This document shows, in pieces, positions 53,643 to 62,977 of a stretch of DNA of 64,000 nucleotides. Location: the NCBI RefSeq assembly GCF_009909195.1, contig NZ_JAAAMU010000003.1, positions 1 through 64,000 of the forward strand. The letters run 5' to 3'. A program made the translations under genes and the position numbers. This stretch comes from Paenibacillus sacheonensis (GTDB taxonomy: Bacteria > Bacillota > Bacilli > Paenibacillales > Paenibacillaceae). The notes beneath the pieces were generated by a model that worked only from the letters and a program-made list of their open reading frames with translations, searched no databases and had not been told where the DNA came from. Positions within the stretch are counted from its first letter, which is position 1. Each line of letters opens with the position of its first letter.

Positions 53643-55043
53643 ATGGGAAATGCGAGACGGTTGGCTTCCATCGCATTGGCGGGCAGCATGGCATTTGCGA
53701 TGTTGTCGGCATGCGGCAACGGGAATTCGAATGACGGCAATGGATCATCTGCGAATGCGAATTCGCCCGACGGGAAAGCGGCGGATACGAACGCGAACGG
53801 CAAGAACGCAGGGGGCACGAACGCGGCGGGTACGACGAACGACAAGCCGAAGAAGGACATCACCTTGAATTTCTGGACCATTTCGCTCAGCCCGAACTTC
53901 GACGATTACATCAACGGCCGCATCAAGAAGTATCAAGACGAGCATCCGGGCATCACGGTGAAATGGACCGATCTGCCTTACGGCTCCATGGAGAACAAGC
54001 TGCTGACTTCCATTGCCGGCGGCAATTCCCCCGATGTCGTCAACCTCAATACCGGCATGGCGCTGACGCTCGCCGCCAAGAACGCCCTTGTCGACTTGAA
54101 CAAGGAAGCGACGGAAGAGCAGCGTTCGATCTATTTTCCCGACCTCTACAATTCCACCAAGCTCGGCGACAGCGCCTATGCCTTTCCTTGGTACTTCGGC
54201 TTATCCGTCTTCATGTACAACAAGAAAATTTACGAAGAAGCAGGGCTCGACCCGAACAAACCGCCCGTCACGCTCGACGAGCTGAAGCAGCAGGCGGTTC
54301 AGATCAAGGAAAAGACCGGCAAGTACGGCTTCACGCTCGTCTCCAATCCGCCTGCCGATCTGTATTTCTCCGGCGTGCCGATGATCAGCGAGGACAAGAA
54401 GACGATCATTCTCAACACGCCCGAAGCGCTGGCGTGGGCGAAATGGAACAAGGCGCTGTACGACGAGGGCGTCATTCCGAAGGACAGCGTCGGGGCCGAT
54501 GCCAATTACGCGACCGACAAATACCAAGGCGGACAGATCGCGACGCTGACGACGGGCGCGAATTTCCTGAACCGCGTCAAGACGAACGCGAAGGACGTGT
54601 TCGACAACACGCTTGTCGCCAAGATGCCGGCCAAGAAGGAAGGCGGCAACTATCAGGCCAGCCTGATGGACGTCGTCGTGCCGACGATGAGCAAAAACCA
54701 TCCCGAAGCGATCGACTTCGCCAATTACATCACGAATGACGAATCGCAGCTGGAATTCTGCAAAGTGGTCAATATTTTGCCATCCACGAAGAAAGCGGCA
54801 GCCGATCCGTTCTTTACGCAAGGCGGCGACGATCCGGAATCGAAGGCGAAGATCATCGCGGCCTCGATGGTCGGCCAGGCCAAGGACTTCACGCTCGGCA
54901 TCAAGGACGAATCGAAGGTGCTGGATCCGCTCTGGAAAGGCTGGACGAAGATGATGCTCGGCCAGCAGTCGCCGGAGGACATGCTGAAGACGGCCGAAGC
55001 GGAGATGCAGAAGCAATTGGATGCGGTCAATGCGGGAGGGTAA
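53643..55043 (+). CDS. Sugar ABC transporter, solute-binding lipoprotein
   Basis: A 466-residue family-1 binding lipoprotein: MGNARRLASIALAGSMAFAMLSAC ends in the lipobox LSAC, then an Asn/Ala/Gly tether. It contains ITLNFWTISLSPNFDDYING, the ligand-loop region SIAGGNSPDVVNLNTGMALTL and FPWYFGLSVFMYNKKIYEEAG. ATG 53643 is five bases after GAGGGG. Two permeases follow; the ATPase is expected elsewhere. It is the second sugar importer in the window and is not closely similar to that at 2788-4434. Confidence 0.92.
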   Translation: MGNARRLASIALAGSMAFAMLSACGNGNSNDGNGSSANANSPDGKAADTNANGKNAGGTNAAGTTNDKPKKDITLNFWTISLSPNFDDYINGRIKKYQDEHPGITVKWTDLPYGSMENKLLTSIAGGNSPDVVNLNTGMALTLAAKNALVDLNKEATEEQRSIYFPDLYNSTKLGDSAYAFPWYFGLSVFMYNKKIYEEAGLDPNKPPVTLDELKQQAVQIKEKTGKYGFTLVSNPPADLYFSGVPMISEDKKTIILNTPEALAWAKWNKALYDEGVIPKDSVGADANYATDKYQGGQIATLTTGANFLNRVKTNAKDVFDNTLVAKMPAKKEGGNYQASLMDVVVPTMSKNHPEAIDFANYITNDESQLEFCKVVNILPSTKKAAADPFFTQGGDDPESKAKIIAASMVGQAKDFTLGIKDESKVLDPLWKGWTKMMLGQQSPEDMLKTAEAEMQKQLDAVNAGG

Positions 55044-55053
55044 GTCGACTTGC

Positions 55054-55076
55054 GGGGAGTGAGCTTCTCTCTCCCC
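55054..55076 (+). terminator. Intercistronic hairpin after the binding-protein gene
   Basis: GGGGAG and GAG pair with CTC and CTCCCC in a symmetrical stem (GGGGAGTGAG / CTCTCTCCCC), then TTTA. It probably stabilises the binding-protein message or partly terminates. Confidence 0.6.
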
Positions 55077-55103
55077 TTTATCTAGGGGAAGGGGGAAATC
55101 CCG

Positions 55104-56006
55104 TTGGCTGCAAAATGGTCCAAACAGCAGAGGAGCCGCGCCCGTTTCGCGTATCTCATGATCGCTCCGGGCGTCCTGCTGCTGATCGTGTTTACCTTTT
55201 ATCCGATCCTATACGGCCTTCCTCTCGCGTTCACCAATTACTCCGCCCTCGATACGACGAAATGGATCGGGATGAAAAACTTCCAGCGGGCGTTCAACGA
55301 TCCGGACTTCTACGTAGCGCTCAAGAACTCGTTGATCTACGTGATCGTCGTGCCGATTATCCAGATCATCGCGATCTTGATGGCCGTGCTGGTGAATACG
55401 AAGCTGAAGTTCGTCGGCTTGTTCCGGGTCGCCTTCTTCATTCCGGTCGTTACGTCCATGGTCGCGGCGGCGATCGCTTGGAAGTGGATGTACGAGGAGC
55501 AGGGAATCATCAACTATATCCTGCGCAGCCTCGGCCTTACCCATCACGATATCGCGTTCATGGTCGAGCCGAAGTATGCGCTGGCAGGCGTCATGCTGGT
55601 GACGATTTGGAAAGGACTCGGTTATTACATGATGATCTACTTGGCCGGGCTCCAGTCCATTCCGAGCGAGCTGCAGGAAGCGGCCCGAATCGACGGGGCT
55701 AACCGCCTCCAGGTCATCCGCCTGATCACCATTCCGCTGCTGATGCCATTCGTGCTGCTCTGCTCGCTGCTTTCCGTCATGGGCGCGATCCGCGTGTTCG
55801 ACGAGATCTTCGTCATGCACGGTCCCAAGGGCGATCCGATCAACTCGACGCTGGTGGCGAGCGTGTACACGTACAAAGTGGCGTTCCAGGATTTCGACTT
55901 CGGCTATGCGGCCGCCATCGGGCTCGTCGTCGCGCTGATCATTCTGGTGTTCTCCTTGTTCATGTTCCGGTACACGAGGAAGGGAGGGCTGACCTATTAT
56001 GAATAA
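55104..56006 (+). CDS. Sugar ABC transporter permease (MalF-type)
   Basis: A 300-residue protein starting at TTG 55104 after AAGGGGGAAATC. It has six hydrophobic segments, MIAPGVLLLIVFTFYPILYG as the first, and a complete EAA loop EAARIDGANRLQVIRLITIPL near 190-210. Its last eight bases overlap the next permease. Confidence 0.92.
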   Translation: MAAKWSKQQRSRARFAYLMIAPGVLLLIVFTFYPILYGLPLAFTNYSALDTTKWIGMKNFQRAFNDPDFYVALKNSLIYVIVVPIIQIIAILMAVLVNTKLKFVGLFRVAFFIPVVTSMVAAAIAWKWMYEEQGIINYILRSLGLTHHDIAFMVEPKYALAGVMLVTIWKGLGYYMMIYLAGLQSIPSELQEAARIDGANRLQVIRLITIPLLMPFVLLCSLLSVMGAIRVFDEIFVMHGPKGDPINSTLVASVYTYKVAFQDFDFGYAAAIGLVVALIILVFSLFMFRYTRKGGLTYYE

Positions 56007-56835
56007 TGCCGCCTCGCTCCGGAAGATCGCCTCCGGTATTATCCTGTACGCGCTGCTGGTACTGACGGCGCTGCTGTGCCTGGGCCCTTTTCTATGGCTG
56101 CTCTCCACTTCGCTCAAGGTAAACGCGAACGTCTATAAATTCCCGCCGCAGCTCATTCCGTGGCCCCTCAACTTCAAGAACTTCAGCGACGTGTTCCATA
56201 TCATGCCGCTTTGGACGTATATCAAGAACACGGTGCTGATGACGGGAATGGGCGTCCTGCTGAACGTGATCATCTGCACGATGACGGCGTATCCGCTCGC
56301 GCGCATCGCGTTCCCGGCGCGGAATTTCGTCTTCTATGCCATCGTGAGCACGATGATTCTGCCGAATGCCGCCGGGATGATCGTCAACTTCATCATCATC
56401 CAGAAGCTGCATCTGTATAACACGATTCTCGGCATCGTCCTCCCGTCGGCGGTCAGCGTATTCAACGTTTTCCTGCTCCGGCAGGCGTTCATTACCATCC
56501 CGAACGATATGGAATATTCCGGGCGGATCGACGGGGCGGGCGAGTTTCGGATCTTCTGGAACATCATGGTGCCGATGGTGCGGCCCGCGATCGCGACGGT
56601 CGTCATCTTCGACTTCATGGCCTTCTGGAACAGCATGATCTGGCCGATCATCATCCTGGACGACAAGGAGAAATATCCGCTCGCCGCGGCGCTGCAATAT
56701 TTGCAAGGGAACTTGTCCTATAACTTCCCGTATATCGCGGCCGGCACGATCATCTCCGTGATTCCGATCATCGTTATTTTCCTGGTGCTGCAGAAACAGT
56801 TCATTAACGGGATGGTCGGCGCGGTCAAAGGGTGA
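55999..56835 (+). CDS. Sugar ABC transporter permease (MalG-type) with divergent EAA loop
   Basis: A 278-residue protein with the MalG-branch ending FINGMVGAVKG. The cytoplasmic loop normally reading EAARIDGAG reads EYSGRIDGAGEFRIFWNI: the first two Ala are replaced, although RIDGAGEF is intact. Six membrane segments are visible. It is translationally coupled to the first permease. Confidence 0.92.
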   Translation: MNNAASLRKIASGIILYALLVLTALLCLGPFLWLLSTSLKVNANVYKFPPQLIPWPLNFKNFSDVFHIMPLWTYIKNTVLMTGMGVLLNVIICTMTAYPLARIAFPARNFVFYAIVSTMILPNAAGMIVNFIIIQKLHLYNTILGIVLPSAVSVFNVFLLRQAFITIPNDMEYSGRIDGAGEFRIFWNIMVPMVRPAIATVVIFDFMAFWNSMIWPIIILDDKEKYPLAAALQYLQGNLSYNFPYIAAGTIISVIPIIVIFLVLQKQFINGMVGAVKG

Positions 56836-56882
56836 TGCAGCGCGGGCCCGCGATCCCGAATTCGAGATAATGAGGAGTGGTT

Positions 56883-57962
56883 ATGTTGAAACGTAAAATC
56901 GCATTGGCAGTGTCCCTCGGTCTGATTGGCGCAAGCACGGCTTTCGCGGCAGCGGCTCCGACGCCGGAGACGGTTCCGGTTGCTTCCCTTCTGCCCGCCG
57001 TTCACCTCGAGAAGCCGCAGCTGACGGGCACGGGCGGCAAGCTGCTGCTCAGCGATTCTCCGGAAACGTTCGCAACCGCCGGCGCGTTCTACCGGGATAC
57101 GGCCGAAGGCGAGTTCCGCGTGTTCTGGCATCATCAGAACGAGGCGCCGCAAACGCTGACGGTCGGCGTCGCGATCACGAACACTTCGGCGGATACGGTC
57201 TCGTTGTATCTCGAAGGCAACGGCATCGGAACGAACATCTATGTCGACGTCGCCGGCCAGTCGGCGCTCGCCGACTTCATCGCTTCCGAGAACAAACGAA
57301 CGCTGGCGGCGGAGCTCGCCCCGGGCGAGAGCTATTACCTCGACGCGCCGACGGACAACAACATTACGAACAGCGGCATCGTGCAGTTCGAGGCCGTGTC
57401 GGGCAAGAAGAACGCCCCTGCGCAAGTAACGGCCACCGTATTAAGCTATGACGCGAAGCCGGAACATCCGGAGCAGGTCGCGGTGCTTCCGGAAGATTCG
57501 CATACGCGGGGGACGTTCCCCCACTTTGACCGGACCGGCACGATTCAGTACGATACGTCGATCGGCAGCGCCTACTTGCGCATCGATTCCGCGGCATACG
57601 GCCAGTGGAGCGACGCCATGCCAGGCGAATACGAGGATGGCTGGGATGCGGTGGACGGCAACAAGCCCGTCATCAACAACGGCAACTACGGCGTGATGTA
57701 CCATCTGAACACGGAGATCGTCAACAGCTTCCACCATCCGCGGCAGGTCGGCTTATTCTTGAATCCGTCGGGCGGATACGGACACTACGTCGTCAAATGG
57801 AACAAGAACATCTTCCAATCGGGGTACCTGACGTACGAGAACGCTTGGAACATCACCGACTTCAAGCTGAATCCGAACGGCGGGACGTACAAGTCCGAAT
57901 TGAGCCTCACCGGCGGGGCGGCCGGTCCGCAAGTCATCTATTTCACGAATCAGCAGAAATAA
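56883..57962 (+). CDS. Secreted protein of unknown function in a sugar cluster
   Basis: A 359-residue exported protein. ATG 56883 is five bases after GAGGAG; a GTG six bases earlier overlaps that site. MLKRKIALAVSLGLIGASTAFAAAA is the signal peptide, cleaved near AFA-AAA. The mature part is beta-rich with two sections: ~30-190 (FRVFWHHQNEAPQTLTVGVAITN, fibronectin-like) and ~195-359 with FPHFDRTGTIQYDTSIGSAY and HHPRQVGLFLNPSGGYGHYVV. No catalytic motif or anchor is seen. It lies between the importer and the FAD enzyme, and co-transcription suggests a role in binding or processing the substrate outside the cell. Confidence 0.72.
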   Translation: MLKRKIALAVSLGLIGASTAFAAAAPTPETVPVASLLPAVHLEKPQLTGTGGKLLLSDSPETFATAGAFYRDTAEGEFRVFWHHQNEAPQTLTVGVAITNTSADTVSLYLEGNGIGTNIYVDVAGQSALADFIASENKRTLAAELAPGESYYLDAPTDNNITNSGIVQFEAVSGKKNAPAQVTATVLSYDAKPEHPEQVAVLPEDSHTRGTFPHFDRTGTIQYDTSIGSAYLRIDSAAYGQWSDAMPGEYEDGWDAVDGNKPVINNGNYGVMYHLNTEIVNSFHHPRQVGLFLNPSGGYGHYVVKWNKNIFQSGYLTYENAWNITDFKLNPNGGTYKSELSLTGGAAGPQVIYFTNQQK

Positions 57963-57984
57963 TAGGATCGAGGGGGCTTACCCG

Positions 57985-59559
57985 ATGAGCAAGGAGATGC
58001 ATGCCGATCTGGTCGTTATCGGCGGCGGGACCGGCGGCTGCGCGGCGGCGCTGGCGGCTGCCAAGATGGGCCTGACCGTCATCATGACCGAAGAAACGCC
58101 GTGGATCGGCGGCCAGCTGACGAGTCAAGCCGTGCCTCCCGACGAACATCCCTGGATCGAGCAGTTCGGCTGCACGAGGAGCTACCGGCGGTTTCGCGAG
58201 GGCGTGCGGCAGTACTACCGGGACTATTTTCCGTTAACGGCCGAAGCCAGGGCGAACGTCATGCTGAATCCGGGCAACGGCTGGGTAAGCCGCATTTGCC
58301 ATGAGCCGCGAACCGCGCTCGCCGTGCTTCGCCATATGATGGCTCCTTACGTCCATAGCGGCCGACTGTCGATTCTGACCCGTTACCGGGTGGAGTCGGC
58401 CCGCACGGAAGGAGATAACGTTCTATCGATTACGGTGGCAGGGTCGGAGCAGCTGGACCGTCTTGAGCTGACGGCCCCTTATTTCCTGGATGCGACGGAA
58501 TGCGGCGACGTTCTGCCGCTCGCCGGCGTCGAGTACGTCACCGGCGCGGAATCGCAGCGTCAGACGGGGGAACCCCACGCGCTCGAGGGCGACCCGCAGC
58601 CGATGGACATGCAGGCGTTTACGTATTGCTTCGCCATGGATTATCTCGAAGGGGAGAACCATACGATCGACAAACCCGGGCAGTACGACTTCTGGCGCGA
58701 GTACAAGGCGGACTTCTGGCCGGATCGTCTGCTCAGCTGGACGGGCGTAAAACCGGCGACGCTGGAGCCGATTCCATTCGACCTGTTCCCGGACCGAGAC
58801 TGGATGTCGCTGATGGGGTACCGAAGGATCGTCGACCGGAGCAATTTTGCGCCGGGAACGTATCGCAGCGATATCTCGCTGGTGAATTGGCAGCAGAACG
58901 ACTATTGGCTCGGCCCCGTGATCGATGTGAGCGAGGAAGAGAAGGCGCGGCACCTCGAGGCGGCCAAGCAGCTGAGCCTGTCCCTGTTGTACTGGATGCA
59001 GACGGAGGCTCCCCGGCCGGACGGCAAGCAGGGCTATCCCGGCCTGCGCCTGCGTAATGACGTCGTCGGCACGGCGGATGGGCTTGCCATGGCGCCATAC
59101 ATCCGCGAATCGCGCCGGATCAAAGCCGAGTTCACGGTGCTGGAGCAGCATCTGAGCACGGAATGCCGCGGCACGGAAGAAGCGGAGCCGTTCACCGATT
59201 CCGTCGGCATCGGGTGCTACCGGATCGATCTTCACCCGAGCACGGGGCTGCGCCATTACATCGATATTTCCAGCCTGCCGTTCCAAATTCCGCTCGGCAG
59301 CCTGATTCCCGTTCGCGTCAACAATCTATTGCCCGCAGGCAAAAACATCGGCGTCACCCATATCACGAACGGCTGTTATCGGCTCCATCCCGTTGAATGG
59401 AACATCGGCGAGGCGGCGGGCTATCTGGCTTCCTACTGCCTGCAGCATGGCGTCAAGCCGCGGGATATCCGCAATCGGCAGGAGCAGCTGCTTGCGTTCC
59501 AAAAGCTGTTGATCCAAGAAGGAATCGAACTCGCCTGGCCGGAGTCCCGTCCGGTCTAA
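57985..59559 (+). CDS. FAD-dependent oxidoreductase
   Basis: A 524-residue protein, start ATG 57985 behind GAGGGGG. The N-terminal FAD Rossmann motif is ADLVVIGGGTGGCAAALAAAK (residues ~8-28), then TPWIGGQLTSQ. YFLDATECGDVLPLAGVEY near 165-180 and GCYRLHPVEWNIGEAAGYLA at the C-terminus belong to the FAD_oxidored family found in sugar and cyclitol clusters. It has no signal peptide, so works in the cytoplasm on the imported compound. The substrate is not known. Confidence 0.87.
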   Translation: MSKEMHADLVVIGGGTGGCAAALAAAKMGLTVIMTEETPWIGGQLTSQAVPPDEHPWIEQFGCTRSYRRFREGVRQYYRDYFPLTAEARANVMLNPGNGWVSRICHEPRTALAVLRHMMAPYVHSGRLSILTRYRVESARTEGDNVLSITVAGSEQLDRLELTAPYFLDATECGDVLPLAGVEYVTGAESQRQTGEPHALEGDPQPMDMQAFTYCFAMDYLEGENHTIDKPGQYDFWREYKADFWPDRLLSWTGVKPATLEPIPFDLFPDRDWMSLMGYRRIVDRSNFAPGTYRSDISLVNWQQNDYWLGPVIDVSEEEKARHLEAAKQLSLSLLYWMQTEAPRPDGKQGYPGLRLRNDVVGTADGLAMAPYIRESRRIKAEFTVLEQHLSTECRGTEEAEPFTDSVGIGCYRIDLHPSTGLRHYIDISSLPFQIPLGSLIPVRVNNLLPAGKNIGVTHITNGCYRLHPVEWNIGEAAGYLASYCLQHGVKPRDIRNRQEQLLAFQKLLIQEGIELAWPESRPV

Positions 59560-59594
59560 GCTTCACGACTACCTATAAGCAGGGAGTGTCTACT

Positions 59595-60656
59595 ATGACG
59601 AACACCATTCGGATTGGCGTTATCGGAGCGGGCTCGATCTCGGAGAGTCATCTGAAATCCTACCTCAAGAACCCGAATGCCGAGCTTTACGCCATATGCG
59701 ATTTGAACGAGCAGCGAGCGCGGGCCAAGGCCGACAAGTATGATATCGCGCATGTCTATACGGACTATCTCGAGCTGCTTGCGAACCCCGAGATCGATGC
59801 GGTCAGCATCTGCACGTGGAACAACAGCCACGCGGCAATCAGCATCGCGGCCGTGAATGCGGGCAAGCACGTGCTGTGCGAGAAGCCGCTGTGCCGGACG
59901 GTCGAAGAGGCGCTTCAGGTGGAGCAGGCCGTGGGGCAAAGCGGCAAAATCCTGCAGGTCGGCTTTGTCCGGCGGTACAGCGCGAATACGCGGATCGTCA
60001 AGGAAATGGCGGATCACGGCGAGTTCGGCGAGATCTACTACGCGAGAGCGTCCTGTATCCGGAAGCTCGGCAACCCCGGAGGCTGGTTCTCCGACCGGGA
60101 GCGCTCCGGCGGCGGGCCGCTGATCGACGTCGGCGTTCACGTCATCGACCTGTGCTGGTATCTCATGGGCCGGCCCAAGGCGAAGTCGATCAGCGGCAAT
60201 ACGTACAAGAAGCTCGGCAACCGGGCGAACGTACAGAACTTGGCCTATTACAAGTCATCCGATTACGACGCGGAGCAGAATACGGTGGAAGATATGGCGA
60301 ACGCGCTCATTCGCTTCGAGAACGGGGCATCGCTGTACGTGGATGTCAGCTTCGCGCTTCACGCGAAGGAGGACGAGCTGACGGTCAAGCTGTACGGGGA
60401 GAAGGGCGGCGTGGAGCTGGAGCCGTCGCTGACCTTCATCACGGAGAAATACGATACCATTCTCAACGTGACTCCGCAGATCAACAACCTTTCGTTTGAT
60501 TTCGCGGCCGGCTTTCAGGATGAGATCAATCATTTCGTCGCGGCATGCAGCGGCGGCAAGCAGACGTTGAGTCCGGTCGAAGACGGCGTCGAGATGATGA
60601 AAATGCTTTGCGGCATCTACGAGTCGGCCGCGAGGGGAGAAGAAATCCGGTTATAA
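59595..60656 (+). CDS. Gfo/Idh/MocA-family oxidoreductase
   Basis: A 353-residue NAD(P)-dependent dehydrogenase. ATG 59595 follows AGGGAGTG. The Rossmann motif is IGVIGAGSISESHLKSYL, the family hallmark is VLCEKPLCRT near residue 100, and the C-terminal domain includes GGGPLIDVGVHVIDLCWYL with the conserved Asp and His. Such enzymes oxidise or epimerise sugars and cyclitols at a ring hydroxyl. It is 35 bases after the FAD enzyme and 21 bases before another dehydrogenase of the same family. Confidence 0.92.
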   Translation: MTNTIRIGVIGAGSISESHLKSYLKNPNAELYAICDLNEQRARAKADKYDIAHVYTDYLELLANPEIDAVSICTWNNSHAAISIAAVNAGKHVLCEKPLCRTVEEALQVEQAVGQSGKILQVGFVRRYSANTRIVKEMADHGEFGEIYYARASCIRKLGNPGGWFSDRERSGGGPLIDVGVHVIDLCWYLMGRPKAKSISGNTYKKLGNRANVQNLAYYKSSDYDAEQNTVEDMANALIRFENGASLYVDVSFALHAKEDELTVKLYGEKGGVELEPSLTFITEKYDTILNVTPQINNLSFDFAAGFQDEINHFVAACSGGKQTLSPVEDGVEMMKMLCGIYESAARGEEIRL

Positions 60657-60677
60657 CGGCGGATGTGGGGTGCGAGC

Positions 60678-61556
60678 ATGAGAACGATCGGGTTCATCGA
60701 TTATTATTTGGACGAGTGGCATGCCGAGCATTACCCGGCGTGGATCGAGCAGGCGTCGAACGGCGAGATGAAGGTTGTCTGTGCGTACGGCAAAGTCGAT
60801 AAGATCGGCGGGCTGACGAACGCCGCCTGGTGCGAGAAGAAAGGCATTCGGCTGATGGCCTCCATAGAGGAGATCGTTGCGGCGAGCGACTATCTGGTCG
60901 TGCTGTCGCCCGATCATCCGGAGTATCACGAGGAGCTGGCGGGGCTTCCGCTGCGTTCGGGCAAGCCGACTTACGTGGACAAAACGTTCGCGCCCGACCG
61001 GAAAACGGCGCTTACGTTGTTCGAAACCGCGCGCAGGCACGGTACGCCGCTCTATTCCAGCTCCGCGCTTCGTTATGCAGCGGAATATGCCGAAGCGGAT
61101 AAGCAAGGAATCGCGGTCATCGGCAGCCTGGGACCGGGAACGTACGACAATTACGCGATTCATCAAATCGAGCCGATCGTAGCGCTCATGGGCTGCGAAG
61201 CCAACCGCGTGATGTACATCGGCAATCCGGCCTCGCCCGCGCTGCTGATCGGGTTCGCGGACGGCAGGCAGGCGGAGATCCGGCATTTCGGCTGGAATTG
61301 CCCGTTCGGCATGACGGTGCAATACGAGACGGGGACCGCCGTAACCTTGAAGCCGGAATCGGATTATTTCGGAGCGTTTATCCGGGCGATGCTGGCGTTC
61401 TTCGATAGCGGCGTCTCCCCGGTGGATCCGGCCGAGACGATCGCGATCATGACCATTATGGAGTATGGGCGATTGGCGGCGCAGCAGCCTTATGTATGGA
61501 TGGAGCTGCCGGCGGCGGGGAAGGAACTTGGCGAGGCAGCAAGCGGAATAAAGTAA
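60678..61556 (+). CDS. Short Gfo/Idh/MocA-like protein
   Basis: A 292-residue protein, start ATG 60678 (an upstream ATG at 60663 is less likely). It opens MRTIGFIDYYLDEWHAEHYP; the usual GxGxxG glycine loop is absent, and KPTYVDKTFAPD replaces the EKP segment (Asp-Lys in place of Glu-Lys). The C-terminal part has YDNYAIHQIEPIVALMG. This suggests a dehydrogenase-like protein with an altered cofactor site, perhaps non-catalytic or with a different reaction. It ends the operon at the terminator at 61586. Confidence 0.75.
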   Translation: MRTIGFIDYYLDEWHAEHYPAWIEQASNGEMKVVCAYGKVDKIGGLTNAAWCEKKGIRLMASIEEIVAASDYLVVLSPDHPEYHEELAGLPLRSGKPTYVDKTFAPDRKTALTLFETARRHGTPLYSSSALRYAAEYAEADKQGIAVIGSLGPGTYDNYAIHQIEPIVALMGCEANRVMYIGNPASPALLIGFADGRQAEIRHFGWNCPFGMTVQYETGTAVTLKPESDYFGAFIRAMLAFFDSGVSPVDPAETIAIMTIMEYGRLAAQQPYVWMELPAAGKELGEAASGIK

Positions 61557-61585
61557 ATCGACGGCGATAGTGTCGATAGGAAGCG

Positions 61586-61614
61586 AAAAGCTTGCCCTGA
61601 TTGGGCAAGCTTTT
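61586..61614 (+). terminator. Terminator of the sugar cluster
   Basis: AAAAGCTTGCCC pairs perfectly with GGGCAAGCTTTT across TGATT. Confidence 0.92.
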
Positions 61615-61683
61615 ACTTTGTTCATTTAATATAATGCGACTCTTAAGGCAGGACGTCTTGGTTTCTTTGCGCTCGAATAGGGT

Positions 61684-62649
61684 TCAATGGCCGCTCTGCT
61701 CGATAACTTCCGAGACGACCGGCACGAAGCGCTTCATGACTTCGAGGTGATCGGACAACGCCGCGGCGGCGAGCCCGACGTCCAGATCCTGTCCGGCGCC
61801 CAGGGCAATCGTCGTTCGGTAGCGCAGCTCGCCGTCTTCGATGTCCATCTCGTAGCTGCCCGAAGTGCTCCCGTAGTTCTCGCCAATGAAGGCCAATGCG
61901 GTTTCCTCGCGCAGGGCAGAGGGAATCGCAGTCGGGAAGACGGAGTAAAGGACGATCGTGCGCGCCGCCTCTTCCACTTGAATGACGCTGCCCCATTCGG
62001 CTTCGTCCGTGTAGAAACGCAGCCGCATGAGCTCATCGTTGACCGGTTCCACGATAAGCGCCTTGGCTTCCAGGTAGCGTTGCATTTGTGCATAGAGGGG
62101 AGTGGCGCGGACCGGATCGTGGGCGGTCTTCTCGCGCCAATTCGTTCGCAGGCTGATGGTCAAGCGTCCGTTCTCGTCGCCTTCCTCAGGCTGTTGAACC
62201 AATTGCTTCAGTTCGAGCGCGAGCCAGCTCTCCGTCTGCTTCAATTGAACGGAGAGGGAGGACTTCGCCGATTCGCCGGACGGTAACAAAGCATCGAGAA
62301 CGTCTTCCGCATCCATCCCTTGCGAGATGAGCCCGCGGACGATGGCCGGACGCAAGGCGACGAGCAGCTCGGCTGGCCGCCCCGGCTCGAAGGTCGCTTG
62401 ATTCAACCTGACGCTGCCGAAGCAATGAAACCATTCCTGCGCCACGATGGCCGCGCACGTCTCGCCGTCGACTTCCAGAAGCATCTCGCAGGATCCGGCC
62501 GCGGAACCCGAATCGTCGTAGTGCAGCTCGATATGAACGATGACTGCAGATAGGGAAGCTCCGTCCAAGGTACGGAACAGGAGAGGCAGTTGCGTCTTTA
62601 CGCTGGATCGTTGAATGGCCATGTCGGGCAGATCTCCTTGTTCTTTCAT
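61684..62649 (-). CDS. YbjN-like domain protein
   Basis: A 321-residue cytoplasmic protein on the reverse strand. The C-terminal ~140 residues match the YbjN-like pattern: YLEAKALIVEPVNDELMRLRFY, then IVLYSVFPTAIPSALREETALAFIGENYGS, GSYEMDIEDGELRYRTTIAL, ending with DLDVGLAAAALSDHLEVMKRF. YbjN folds resemble secretion chaperones. The N-terminal ~170 residues are beta-rich and unrecognised. The start ATG at 62649 is uncertain, because no strong site is seen; ATG 62622 (MAIQRSS) is possible. Its neighbour is an unrecognised large protein on the same strand. Confidence 0.7.
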   Translation of the reverse strand: MKEQGDLPDMAIQRSSVKTQLPLLFRTLDGASLSAVIVHIELHYDDSGSAAGSCEMLLEVDGETCAAIVAQEWFHCFGSVRLNQATFEPGRPAELLVALRPAIVRGLISQGMDAEDVLDALLPSGESAKSSLSVQLKQTESWLALELKQLVQQPEEGDENGRLTISLRTNWREKTAHDPVRATPLYAQMQRYLEAKALIVEPVNDELMRLRFYTDEAEWGSVIQVEEAARTIVLYSVFPTAIPSALREETALAFIGENYGSTSGSYEMDIEDGELRYRTTIALGAGQDLDVGLAAAALSDHLEVMKRFVPVVSEVIEQSGH

Positions 62650-62783
62650 TCTAAGTATATAATCGGCTATAAAGTTTCCCTTCGCAACAACCGGCTAAAC
62701 GAACGCGCCATACGCCTCGTCCTGAGGGGGATGCTAACGATCGCCAGACACGTTATTTCCCTGTTTTGGCCACTTTTCATTTT

Positions 62784-62919
62784 CTAACGCTCGCCACGGT
62801 GCTTATCTGCCGACTAACGACCCATTTCGCTTGAAAATAGTCAACTAACCATGCTAGCGATCGTTTTAGATTTTAAAACGAGGCGATTGGAGCGAAATAG
62901 CCACTGTCACGAGCGTTAG
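62784..62919. repeat. MITE-like inverted-repeat element C (136 bp)
   Basis: CTAACGCTCG (62784-62793) is exactly inverted as CGAGCGTTAG (62910-62919). A further CTAACGATCGCC copy is at 62734-62745. There is no ORF. TTATCTGCC (62811-62819) resembles TAATCTGCC (10169-10177) in element A. Confidence 0.55.
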
Positions 62920-62977
62920 AGACGCCGCACATCACCGCTTACTTCGATTACGCGTCTCGCACGCTTAGGACGCGCGC

